In this document: positions 51,523-63,057 of the stretch, piece by piece | Layout of the letters: each line of letters opens with the position of its first letter | Numbering within the stretch: the first letter of the stretch is position 1 | Source: Chrysoporthe austroafricana | Lineage: Eukaryota; Ascomycota; Sordariomycetes; Diaporthales; Cryphonectriaceae | DNA length: 64,000 bases | Direction of reading: 5' to 3' | NCBI GenBank assembly: GCA_001051155.2 | Contig: JYIP02000004.1 | Coordinates: forward strand, 2,288,383 to 2,352,382 | The notes under the pieces: model-generated | Told to the model about the DNA's origin: nothing | The model's database searches: none | The model's input: the letters and a program-made list of their open reading frames with translations, nothing else | Made by a program: the position numbers and the translations under genes

Positions 51523-52432
51523 ATGCGGTATGTCTACTCGCATGATGGCGTCCAGTGTGACCAGATTTGCTGACAATGTGATCTGCTTTCTAGTATCGAA
51601 ACCTGTTACTTCTGGCAAGTCGCCTCGCGCAAACGACCTACGAGGGCACACGACTAACAACCACACAGTAGCCGACCGGCTTACCCTTCCAAGGGTATCA
51701 CCTTCGTCAGAAATGATGTATGTGTTCTTGCATTTCGAGAGGCTGACCGGGGAGTACGAAGCTGACACTGTAGCGCAGGCCAAGGTCTTCCGATTTTGCG
51801 TATGTACCTGCCAACTTGACGGGGCCTCCCGACCGCAGCACACGACGACGAGATGACTGACGCCTAGGAACATACAGCGCTCGAAATGCCACAAAAACTT
51901 CAAGATGAAGCGGAACCCCCGCAAGCTGAAGTGGACCAAGGCCTTCCGCAAGGCCGCCGGCAAGGAGATGACGGTCGACTCGACGCTGGTCTTCGGCGCG
52001 CGCCGCAACGTCCCCGTCAAGTACGACCGCGACCTGGTCAACAAGACGCTCAAGGCCATGGAGCGCATCTCGCAGATCCGGCAGCGCCGCGAGCGCGTGT
52101 TCTACAAGCAGCGCATGGCGGGCAAGCGCGCGCAGGAGCTGCGCGAGGCGCGCAAGCTGGTCGCCGAGCACGAGCACCTGCTGCCGGTCATGCGGGCCAG
52201 CGAGAGAAAGAGGCTGGAGGCGGAGGGCGCGGCGGCGGATGCCGAGGCGGGCCGGAAGAGGAAGAACGTCGCGAAGGTGTTTGGCGGGGAGGTCCGCAGG
52301 AGGAGGGTCACGACGGACGGCGACGTGGTGGAGGAGGTCGAGACGGTCGGCGGCAGGGTGGTCGACGAGGACGGGGGCGGCGACGATGCCGAGGACGACG
52401 ACTTCGAGGACGACGATATGGACATGGACTGA
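51523..52432 (+). CDS. RLP24: Ribosome biogenesis protein Rlp24, 216 aa
   Basis: Five exons: 51523-51527 (ATGCG only), 51594-51614, 51669-51717, 51779-51799 and 51878-52432. They make 217 codons and the frame closes. Intron 2 begins GCAAGT (GC-AG type); the other introns are GT-AG. The joined N-terminus reads [18 protein letters not shown], then [20 protein letters not shown], giving the L24e zinc site C6/C9/C32/C36. Then come [23 protein letters not shown] and an Arg/Lys-rich helical region. A long acidic tail ([16 protein letters not shown]) separates Rlp24 from ribosomal protein L24. In yeast it loads onto pre-60S particles in the nucleolus, recruits the AAA-ATPase Drg1 and is replaced by Rpl24 in the cytoplasm. 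Confidence 0.94.
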
Positions 52433-52710
52433 TCTCAACGCGGTGATGCGCGGGAGGCATCGCGTTCAGCATGGTGGCGTTTTCGGCGTTCGTGGAACAG
52501 TCAAGGGCACAACAGCATGGGGCACTTTCCGAACTTGTTTTGGAGGATATAGAAAATTCACACAAGATACTGCCACGAGCGGATAGAATACCACAGCATT
52601 TGTCGACGCCGTGATCCTGACACTGATGAGGGGAGCAGCTGGATTGCAAGGGGTATCATTTGAGGGCGCCTGCAGGCTTCCTTGTACTGTCTGGGGAGGA
52701 ACAGCGATGC

Positions 52711-53238
52711 TTAGTCCATATCCCGGTCGTGCTGGTGGTATGTCTTTGGCGGCGGTGGCAGGGCCGCCTCTACATCGTGGGCAACTCGCTCCTCGATCTG
52801 CTGCTGTCTGGCATGTGTCTCCACGGCGCCGTCCTGGGCTGCGGCATCGTCTGTCCAGTTTCCCGCGCCCCCACGGCCGGTGAGCCCTGACCGCGGCTTG
52901 CCAGCTTGTGATGCGTTCACGGCAGCCTTCGTCCTGTCGACGACGTCCTCCCTGTCCCGTGACTCAGCAAGGGTCGGCGGCTGAGTAAAGTTGCCTGCGC
53001 CGCCGCGACCAGACTTGACGTACTGCGGCGTTTCCGGTGCTGACGACGGGGTATCTGAAGGAGAGGGCTTCTGTGCCTCGGGGTCCTGTTCGTTGTGTCA
53101 GGCTCGCCGGCCGCGGCAGAGGCACTCGAGACGGCAAAAACTGACGTTGGCCTGTTGAACCTCCTCCGCCTCCTGCACATCCTTCTGACTGATAAAATTG
53201 CCGGCGCCGCCGCGCCCGACCCTGAGCATGCCTGACAT
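52711..53238 (-). CDS. DUF3602 protein with GRGGAGN repeats, 155 aa
   Basis: Two exons on the minus strand: 53238-53146 and 53085-52711. The 60-bp intron is GTCAGT...AACAG with a CTGAC branch point, and it removes an in-frame TGA. The frame closes at 156 codons to TAA. The protein has three copies of the DUF3602 signature: GRGGAGNF in exon 1, GRGGAGNF early in exon 2 and GRGGAGNW further on. It ends with a short charged helix (QQQIEERVAHDVEAAL) and PPPKTYH. The family is found in filamentous fungi and is of unknown function, predicted disordered. Met1 is the first ATG of this frame after an upstream stop, but a 5' exon upstream of 53238 is possible, because the frame stays open for about 14 codons further to an AG. 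Confidence 0.75.
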
Positions 53239-56200
53239 GTCCCCCAGGCGATCCGAGTCGAGATCACCCAAACGAGTCTCCTCTCAGCTCAGGGACGGCC
53301 CCGCTGGACGGATGCGTCTGTTGATCCTCCTGGCCCAGGGCGTCCGTGTGCAGTCGCTTGTGGCTTTAGCGGAATGACGGGAGTGGGCTTCAGGAGCTGG
53401 GACTGGGACTGTGCACGATCCTTCCAAACCGTGTCAGATGGGGGATTTCCTTCCAGATCCCATTCCTGGTGACACGGAAGGCCTGGATACCGCCCCACCA
53501 GCCCCCTTTCCACGCCTGTTCCGCGCCCCGGGTCCCTGGCGCGCCCGGCACGCTAACTGGGACGGAAGACTCGCCAAGGACAGCCAGCGGCGGACGGCGT
53601 GAGCGCCCGCTTCGTCTTATCGAGCAGGCGGGCAGTAGTATCGCACGGGACACGCGTGGATGGCGTCGCCACGGTCAAGCCCAGGACATCGCCGACATCG
53701 GCATCCCAGTCTGACTAACTTCGGATGGTCTGCTGACAAGTCTTAGTCTGCGCTCACGACACGCCATCTGGGTACTCAGCCATCATCAGAGTGACGTCCG
53801 TCCTCCGTCAGATCCGCCCAGACGGGCTCTGACCTAGAACTCACCGACGGGGATTCACGTGCCCGGCGATGGCAAACTAGTCCTGGTCACGCTGTCGGGC
53901 TTGACACGGCCACGAGGCGCGCGGGAGGCTGGTGTGGCCCTCGCAACGCACGCAGACCCGGGTCTGGAGGCATCGCGGCGAGGTACCCCTCCTGTCTCGC
54001 GGTACTTGGGGCAATACATCCCGCTTTCCCAGTACTCAGCAACTGGCGGACCCCACACAGGGCGAGACGCTGAACTCAGGAGCTGAGCCAGTGAGCTGAT
54101 CCTCCTCGTGGCTCCTCCGTTTCGAGACTCTACTGGCCTCTCAGGAATTTGGAAATTTTGTTTTGTTTTGAACACAGCACATCACCGCACACGCTGAAGA
54201 GGGCACTCCCCCCCTTCCTCCTCGGAAGGGACATGCAAATCCGGGCTCCTCGGATGCGACACTCGACAGGATAGTCCGTAGTGCTCGCAAATCATGGAAA
54301 CTGGGAGGCGGATAACAGAGGGGCTTCTCCCGTGCCCTCAGTGCCCTGCCGTGCCCTGCCGTGCCCTGCCACACGGTACCTGCTGATCGCAGCTAGAATG
54401 CCACGCAATCCTGCTGCTTTCTGAAGTACTGTGCATGCAGCAGCAGGACTGCAGCCAGCGAGCAGAGAAACATGTTGTTTATTTGTAATTTTTTTTTTTT
54501 ACCCCCCTCCCCACGCCCCCCAACGTGGCCGTGTTCGTCACCCAAGGCTTCGGTACGGTACCTTGCTGCCACCACGCCGCCGGCGATGCGGGTCACTTGG
54601 GCAGCTGGGCCCGTCGTGGACCCTCCCAACGTCATCTGGCAGCTGGGCGGGCCTGGACCACTTGATGCCCACTCGCCATGGCAGACTTGCAGACATCGTG
54701 AGGCGGGCATTGGCAGGTTATCCTCCTGTGGCCTGGGGGTGGAGAGAGGCTTTCGCTGGCAAGGGGGCTAAGGGGCATCGTGAAGAGCCACATGGACGTC
54801 ATATACTTCATTGGGCTCCTAAGCGAGGGCGAGCTGTGGAGTGAGCGCTCCCTGTAAGGCTGGTCTGGGGGAGAAACGATCGTGGCAATTGCTCAGGGCC
54901 ACCGAACGAGGGTGGTGCGTTCCCTGGGGGCCTGTCGAACCTTTATGAAGCCGTGCAGAAAAGACCGCTGGTCTGCTTGCAGGCTGAGTGTCCCTACTTC
55001 TGGGCCCCCTCCTGGTACGGACGAAATAGACTGGGAAGAGTGGTATGCCCGTACTATTATCAAGACTCGCTTTTTACCTCTGCGGCTATTCTCATCATTT
55101 CCCCCCCTTGCAAGTGTGGTTTGATACAGTAACAGCCTATGCTACCAATAAGTGGTCACGCTGCCCTCCCTCTCTATGAGCACACCCCTTGACTCTGTCT
55201 CGCCCATGGGTACGGAGCACTACATCTTCCTATCCCGAAAGGGGCATTTATGCTGGTGATCTGGCGGCACAGGGGGGGTTTTGGACTCGAGGCCACCCGA
55301 CCTTGTCCATGAATCGAAAAGTCCAGACCTCGACTCCATCTCCCACTCAGGTCAACCTCTGTTATTTCTCCGATGGTGTGACGTTGGGGTCTCTGGTCGG
55401 GTCGGTGCCCTGGAGGGACCAGCGTTGACGTTGCACACCAGTTGGGCGTGGGCGTTCTTCACGATGGAGGTCGAGCGCTTCTTCGCACCTCCCCGGTAAA
55501 CGCACCTATGCATTTCGCTGCATCTCGCTCAGATCGAAAACAGCGCGGGGCCTAACAGGTCTAGTCTATGTGTCCTACCATCCATCGCGTACGCATTACT
55601 GCCCTCCCAGGGGCAGCCAGCTCTCACCCATCTGTTTGGCGCCAGACGGGGCCCGGTAGGTGTGCGCGCTGCCATGCACTATTGGCTCCGGAAGAGATTG
55701 AGGTTGTAGAGATGGCGGCCACACTCGGTCGAGACGCCGCGACAATACTGCAACCCACAGGTCAAGGTCCTGCCCGGACAGCCTGTCAATGCTGGGTCAA
55801 TCAGAGCGACCGGTTGCCCGTTTGATTGTCAGGCACGGGAAACCTAGTCAATGCGAGCTACTCGACAAGCCTGTCTCAGCAGTGGAAAATTGGGGAAATG
55901 CTGGAACGTGGCTCACGGCAACCTGGGGGCTGGCGGTTCGTTTCAAGACCATTCGGTCTCGGCGTCCTCTGCCCTGGCTGACCACAGCCCTCGCTAGCAG
56001 GGGCCCGGGCAGACGTGGACTGGGCCAACACGGATCACGGTGCCTGCGTTGTTGCCTTAGCTGTTCCAAACTGCATGCCATTCTCTGGATTGTTCTGGGG
56101 CCTGGGCGGCTTTGGCTGGATGCGATGCGATCAAAACAGCCCGACTGGGTTCGGAGGTCTAGTGCCTGGGGATCGTGGCTTGCTGTGCGCCAGTCGGCTG

Positions 56201-58778
56201 AGACTTTTGTATGCAGACACATGCCTGGCCTTAGCCGGCGCGCAGGCATCCTCCTGCCTGCAGCTGCAGGCGGTCTCTCCCAGATGCCGTGCGGTTCTTC
56301 TTGACGTGTGTGGTCTCGCCATCGGAATTCGGGCTCCCTACAGGAGGTCTCCTGGTTGTTGAGACACATCTCGATTCTCACCAGTCATGAGGCCTGGCAG
56401 ACAAGGCCCCAGGGCGGCCAGGATCTCCATGATGTGGCCGGATCGAGGAACGGTAGGTAGCTTTGGAATTCTGCCACCGGTGTCTCGAGCATTCCTCCAC
56501 CCGGTGAAACCTGAGGTCGAGCTGTATCCCATCATTGGCCGATGTCTGCATAACCACGCTTCGAACTTCGATTGGCAAAGCAGGTCGACAAGCAGTCTTA
56601 TCCTGCTCTGGCCGGTATGACATGGTACTTACTTGCACTCCGGTCGGATCGAGATACACGGACTTACTACGTACAGTGGGATGGACACAGTGGCATCTCT
56701 CTCTGTCTCTCTCTCTCAAAATTGCCTGCTGTATCGTAGCTCAGCCGAGACCGATTCGATTCGATTCGACTGATCCTACAAATGTGCGGCGCTTGCTGAC
56801 GGGTCGGATGTGCTGTACGGAAATAGACGCTGGATTTCCTGCTAGCAGCAGTTAGTACATCCTTGGCCTGGCTACCGTTAGCGCAGGCCTCCCCTCTCCT
56901 GCCGGGGCCGTCACACCGTTCCACATCGCACCGTCCGCCCTCTCAGTCCCCTTCAACAACATCAAAACCTCGACATGCCGTCTCTACGGCTTCTGTGACC
57001 TCTCTCAGCTTCCACCACCAATCTGCCCCCGACGATGCCTCAAATAACGGCACCCCTCCCCCGCCCATCATTATATCTCGAAGCTGTCGATCATCCCGGC
57101 GACTGGACTCCACCTAACATGCACCGGAGACCAAATTCCTGCAGGTGTGAGGGTGGGTCGCTGGGAAGCCCCCCTGCGATCCCATTCCTGGGCCCGCGGT
57201 CAAGGTATTGTCGGTGTCAGTCCCGCGCGCTGTCACCGCCTCACGGAACCTGGAATATACATGCCTGCGTCCCGTACTGGATGGCTCACGCCCGGGGGCG
57301 AGACGGCCCAAATCCCACCTGGGCACACCCACAGTGCAGGAACAGGGACGGGGGCCCTGACCGTCCGCTCGAGAGCTCCCCCCACCCCCTCTGCCAGCTT
57401 GCCCTGCTGCCCTGCGACCTCGTGGTCGCGGCGGGCTAGACTTGGAAATGGTGTGGTCCTGAGGGGACCAACAAGTTTTCAGGTGACCACGTAGGTAAAA
57501 ACTCTTGAGGTCGAAGCGGCTTGTCTGCTGCTGCCAGAAAGCTTTCTGGCTGCACATATACAGGTACAGCATCTCGAGGACAAGCAGCAGCACCGCTCTG
57601 CGTGTTCTGAGTTGAAGAATCGAGACCGCGGCAGTCTGTCGCTGATACCTTCCCAGCCTGGACTTTGACAACTTCCACCGGGTGGATTTGGAAGCACCCA
57701 AATTGAGGGGTGAAATCGATTTTTTGGGGGGGGGGGGCGCAACCGAGATGCGTATCCAAGGATGGGAGCTTCAGGAGAGGTCTCCACGTACATAGTAACC
57801 CCTCCCATCATCTAAAGACACCCCCTTTGTTCCTTTCCCCCCAGCCGCTACGGGGGTGCGCCATGTACTCTGCACACAGTAGCCCGCTGACAGTACAGCA
57901 CTATGCACGGTCTACAGCAAGTTCCCGGACACTTCTCAAGCGGAACGGTCTCACATCGGCTTGCCTGTCGTGCGTGACTTTGGCACAGCCAGGATGCCCA
58001 TCTTTTCCCTTCCCCAGGTAGAATAACATTTTCCCTTCCTGCCAGAAGATCGGCAACTTTTTTTTTGGTCTTCTTCCTCCTCCTGCCACACATTTCCCAG
58101 TCGTGATACGTTCTTTTCCTTCCTCTCGGCGGTGCTTGTCTCTTTGCCAGCTCTCGCGACCGACCTGGCTCCGTCGATGCCGCACTGATAACAACCAACC
58201 CCCCCAACGAAGTCGCAATTTGGCCACACAGAATCCTCGCCAACAGCCCCCCCGTCTCGAGCCCGCGAAGCCTTCCAGCCGACCAACAATTTCAGCGTTC
58301 CAAGGTTCTAGGTTCTCGGTTGCAGGCGCCCTCCATTGTCTTCGATCGTAACACTGAGTCGCAGCACATCGAGCCCCGTCGAATCGCCACGCCTTCATCT
58401 CGCCAACCTTTGTTGCAGTGACGGTTTCTCGTGAAGAGGGTTGCGCTAATTAGCACGGGAGGCCCCTCTGGGAGATCAGCTGGACTCGACCGACCTTCAT
58501 TGTCGAGAGTGAGAGACCACCGACAACGGCTGCAGCAGAAGTACAGTCACACAACAAGTGTTACCTTCGACGAAATTCTGTCCGAGCTTCAAAAAAAAAA
58601 AAAAACCACGAACGGCTGCGAACTATAGTATAACGTCCTTGCAACGTCGCCCACACCACGCTACCACACATACAGCCTGCTACTTGTGCCGTGAACTTTC
58701 TTAGGAAGTTTTGATTTTCAGGGATATCAATCCGTTTTCTGCGAATTTTCCGGGATTCTCTTACGCGCGACATTGAAT
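53239..58778. other. Gene-poor GC-rich region (about 5.5 kb)
   Basis: No gene is supported on either strand. Open frames overlap on all frames and lack motifs. Local features: GTGCCCTGCC tandem (3 copies) near 54346-54369, a T12 run near 54489-54500, a T/G12 junction at 57720-57738 and TCTCTC repeats near 56696-56717. The last ~700 bp before 58779 are CT/AAC-rich and probably the leader of the C2H2 gene. Confidence 0.5.
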
Positions 58779-60311
58779 ATGGCCTCGTCCAAGGTACGAC
58801 CCACACTCCATGCAATCCACCGTGACTGCTGCTCCTCCCACTCCCCAGAGCATGACCGTTGACCTCCGGCCACAAACGACGTAGGACCTTCAGCAGATTT
58901 CACGGCCGTTCTCACACCGTCCATCGCCGCCGACATCCAATTCCTTGGCTGGAACCAGCGTCCCTCGACAAACACACTCCCGCACGAACTCCCACACGAC
59001 AATTTCGGGTACTCTCCTTGGTGCGAATCGCGTAGGCGGTGCGCGCCGCAAGAGCTCGTCGAATAACGCTGCGAGCATGGCGGCTGTCGCTGTTGCAGCC
59101 GGGATGGCGGACCCGAGCGAGAAGAAGCCTACCTACCCCATCGATATTGGGAATCGCCGAGCGTCAAAGTCTGGTGGTCTGAGGCCCGAACCCAGTGCGT
59201 GGGGGCCGGCAGCGAGCTTGCCCGTGAACAAATTCCTGAGCATGGGAGAGAAGTCAGAATCGTCGGAAAGTGCGGTGGATGACCAAGAAAATGCTTCCCC
59301 TGAAGATGGCGACGCCTCGCAGAAGGCGCGCGTCCGGAGGGCCAGTGACGGCCAGCCGCTTGCCAAGGAGGGGAGGAAATTCAACCGACCGGAAATCCAC
59401 TGTCAGCACTGCGGGAAGGGATACAAGCATAGCAGCTGCTTGACCAAGCATTTGTTTGTGCCCCTGTCTTTCCCCTCCCCCATCAATGACATGATATTCC
59501 CCGTGGCCGGCCGGCCGCTCCCTGGAAACATTCTCTGCCGTTGAAGATTGCGAGGCAAACAGTTTGTTGACTTGTTTTTTTTTGCTTCAGGTGGGAACAC
59601 ACCCCGGAATGGTCCCTGACTTCCAAGCTCCTTATCTCCAAGCACCAACAGGTCCAGCTTCTCGAAGCTGCGTCCGTACTGGTCGCCATGAACAATCTGC
59701 CAACGAGCCCCCCGGACTCCGCGCGTGAAACCTCTCCCTCTGTGTCTGGTGGATTCTCCGAGCAGATGGACGGCCGCAGCTCTGCGAACACCACCCCGCC
59801 ACCACAGGGGGACGCTATGCGCGGTCTGGACGTGAACAAATTCAACTTCTCTCCAATGTCGTCCGACGACGACGAGGATATGCGTGGTGGGCTCTCGCGG
59901 TCTCTGCACCCTCTGCCCTCGGACAGCGGGTACGCGACGAGCTTCCATGGGTATCACCAGGAATCCAGCCCGCCACTGGGTCCCTCGAGCATGTCTGGTG
60001 AGGCGGATCATCTGGCCAAGGCCGTGGCCATGCTGAGCTGCAGCTATGGCAGCAACACGGGCTCCCTGACAAGCCAGCTGCCTCTGGACATCCCAGCAGT
60101 GCCTGCCATCCCAGCTCAATTCCTGGGCCAGGTCTCCCTGGGACAGTCACCCTTTCTCAACAGCTTCCCGGCTCAGGCTCCGGAAAGCCATCTCCGTGGT
60201 GCGGCGCGTCGCGATAGTGACGTTCGGATGGAAGATGGCGACGACGACGATATGCGGTCTCGGGCTCGGAGCGACGAGGAGGACCACGGTGTCTTCGCGA
60301 TGGAAGAATAA
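58779..60311 (+). CDS. Single C2H2 zinc-finger protein of filamentous fungi, 434 aa
   Basis: Three exons: 58779-58793 (MASSK), 58885-59453 and 59591-60311, making 435 codons with the frame closed. Intron 1 is GTACGA...CGTAG. Intron 2 has the unusual donor GTTTGT, a T-rich 3' part and TTCAG. It is required to join TKHL to WEHTPEW. The N-terminal third is Ser/Pro/Thr-rich. One C2H2 finger, C178/C181/H194/H198 (CQHCGKGYKHSSCLTKHLWEH), runs into WSLTSKLLISKHQQVQLLEAASVLVAMN, a helical block strongly conserved in fungal members. The C-terminus is acidic with phospho-like SP sites (SPMSSDDDEDMR, MEDGDDDDMRSRARSDEEDH). It is likely a nuclear regulator. I know no assigned function. Confidence 0.8.
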
Positions 60312-61435
60312 CCAGCAAGGATGATCAGTGTCTTCCTCGATCCCGTTTGATGTGCCATGACCTGCTTTTCGAAACCACCTGAGCCGGTTGGAGGATTGGA
60401 GTTATGCTCGGCCGGTTTGGGGTGTTGTCTGTCGCTCTCTTTCGTACCACTTATATAACCGGTGTGCCAAGGGACGAGTTGCTCCGCGGCAGTGGACCTC
60501 AGCACCGATGAGTTGAGAGCACCCACCATGGGATCGATTTATGGTGGGATGCTGCGCAACGAGGTTAAAGCGAGGGCCGGATCTGTGTCTGCGTCGAGTA
60601 AGATCCCTCAAAGTAGTAACATAAAATGGAACATGGTTCCATCACCAATCTCTGGCTGCGGTGTGGTTGAGCAGACGTGCTGAAGCAAGTCGTGAAGTTG
60701 AATTGCCCCAATGCCCGTATTGACATGAGTGAGGTAAGAAGCATCAAATGAAGTACATGCAAGACGATGAGAATGACAATGAATGCAATACCTACCTACC
60801 TACCTCATGATGCATCACATTTTGTGGTATGAACAGGTAGAAGAAATTTCAGGTAGAGGAGCACGTAGAAAGGTGGGAAAGAAGGGGAAAAAGAAAAGAA
60901 TGATCCGGAAAATCTCTTTGAAAGTCCTTGTCCACTTTGATGGAGCGGTGGATACTCTTGTGAGATTTAAACATGTAGTCCCGAGGCATTTGGCCAAACA
61001 GAGATCGCCTGCCGTAGCCAGCTGTGAGACCCGCATCGTTTCTTGAGAACGGGGAAAGCTGGGCTGGAGAGGACTGAGAGCAGATATAATGAATCGTTCA
61101 ATGCTCTCGAAAGTTGAGAATAATTCGTCTCCTGCACCGGGTGAAAAGTTGACCAAATATCCAGGGATCCGGGCGTGGGCGGCGTGAGGTAGTGGGGTCT
61201 TGCTGTTGCGGGGGAAACCAACTGGACATTAGTGTTTTGGAGACCGCCAGCTTCAAGAAGCTCACTCACCCTCCCACTCCACCTAAATTTCTGACTTTAG
61301 ACTCGCGATCATATCTCGTCAGATCTGCTCACTTCACCACTCAGACCTATCTCATCACTGTGGCTGTCTCATGCAGCATCGTTCTTAGGCTCAAGGCTCT
61401 GGCATCAACTCGACCTAGCTGCAAACGGATGCGTC
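60312..61435. other. Intergenic region between two plus-strand genes
   Basis: It holds the 3' UTR of the C2H2 gene and the promoter of the membrane protein gene. A (CCTA)-type repeat TACCTACCTACCTACCTC lies at about 60791-60808. No gene is recognised. Confidence 0.5.
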
Positions 61436-62524
61436 ATGTCATCATCCAAACAAGTTGACAGTATCGAGCCTGACAGCGGCGAGGGCTCCAGTCACGCCGG
61501 CGCCGATGCCTCAGCCGCGGTGGTCAAGCGCGACATGCCCGCCCCGGCGCAGCGCCAATCTCAGCTGCCCTCGTTCCTCCAGTTCCCGCTTGTCGCGATC
61601 CTGAGCTTCTCGATCTCCTCGCTCGGCTACTCGTTCATCAACGAGTTCACGCGTGGCGAGCTGGCGACGGTCATGCGCACGCTCGAGACGCCGCGCGAAG
61701 TGGGCGTCATGACGGCCTGGAGGCTGACGGAGCTTGCGCTGGGCTGGTTCGCGAACTTCGACTCGATCGACCTGGCGGCGCTGAATTTGCTGTCGCACAG
61801 CCCGACTGTGAGTCTGCGCGGAATACCCTTCGGGCCGGGCGGAAACTAACCTGCGAGCGACCAGTTCTATCTGATGGCGGTCTTCTACAGCCTCAGCCCG
61901 AAAACCGCGCTTGCCGGCCTCGCCGTCGATGTCACCGCCAGCTTCGTCCCGTTCCTCCTGCTGCGCCCGCTCTCCGGCGCGCACAAGGCCTCGCCCTCCA
62001 CCCCGAATCGAGAAATCATTGCCGACCGGCTGATTTCGGTCCTGTCCACCCTACTGGCGAGCTTCATCTACAATGTCGTGCTGTTCCTGTCGTACAAGAT
62101 CTACCTGCGTCCCGCTCTGGTCCTGCACTTCGAGGGCATCCACACCGTCGAGCCAGCTCAGGCTGGCTTAGTCATCCTGACGACGCTGGCCCTTGTCTCT
62201 GGCATCGCAGCACGGAGCTTCATCTTTACACCCCTGACCGCTACGGGCCGCACGGAGCAGGACGAAAAGGCGGCGCAGTTTGACCCTGTGGAGGCCAGCT
62301 TGGGAGAGACGCTGTGGTGGAACATCTGGGGCTACACCACGCAGACCAAGGTCGGCATCGCGAGGACGGCGGTTCTGATGGCCGTGACCGGTGTCAACAC
62401 TTATCTGCAGTGCGCCCTGACCATTAGTGGAGTTGAGAGTAGCGGTGCCGTAGCATATGCCTCGGTATGGACGCTCGCAGCATTTTTCACCGGCGTGGGC
62501 CTGGGGTTCGTAGGTGAGGACTAA
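61436..62524 (+). CDS. Multi-pass membrane protein of unknown function, 343 aa
   Basis: Two exons, 61436-61807 and 61865-62524. The intron is GTGAGT...ACCAG with an ACTAAC branch point, and the frame closes at 344 codons. After a ~45-residue Ser/Ala-rich soluble head there are about six hydrophobic stretches: FPLVAILSFSISSLGYSF, FYLMAVFYSL, GLAVDVTASFVPFLLL, LISVLSTLLASFIYNVVLFLSY, LVILTTLALVSGIAARSFIF and VWTLAAFFTGVGLGFVG. The ELALGWFANFDSIDLAALNLLSHSPTFYL stretch looks conserved among Pezizomycotina hypothetical proteins, but I do not recognise a named family. No catalytic motif is visible. The gene is well supported by splice signals and codon use. Confidence 0.75.
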
Positions 62525-63057
62525 GGGAGCACCAAAATCTTTGGACATAGGGACGAGAAAGCATTCTAGATGAGCCGGAAAGATAGGGGCATCTCTCGGC
62601 CTCTGTGACATCGAGCAGCTGGACGTCGTTGACCCTGTGGCAAGACAAATATTCACAATATATTCGTACAGACCATATCGCTCCGTATTGCTCTGAATCC
62701 CGAGCCCCGCTGATGGGACGCTATGATCACATTGTAAATCCTTTTGAACAGTTCCTCATCAATGGTGGTTGTTTGACCGGTGTTTACACTTGTGCTAAGG
62801 TCGGAAGTTACGTAAATGCATACCCTTGATTGTTGCATATAGGGGTTCGCTTAGAGGAACGCGACTTCCGTATGTGACAATTGATTGTTCCCCGTAGCTC
62901 TAGCACCGGTCGCGACTTACCAAAAGCTTCTAGTAATGCGCGCCTCAGCGTTCTGAGCTCGCAGTCAGCAGGCACCGACATGCAAATGGTTGACAGACGA
63001 CTCGTTATCGATGAGTCTGTGAAGCAACGGTGTTAGATTCTGACCCCCCTTTACACG
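62525..63057. other. Intergenic region between membrane protein and ING genes
   Basis: 533 bp holding a 3' UTR and the ING-gene promoter. Nothing distinct is recognised. Confidence 0.5.
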
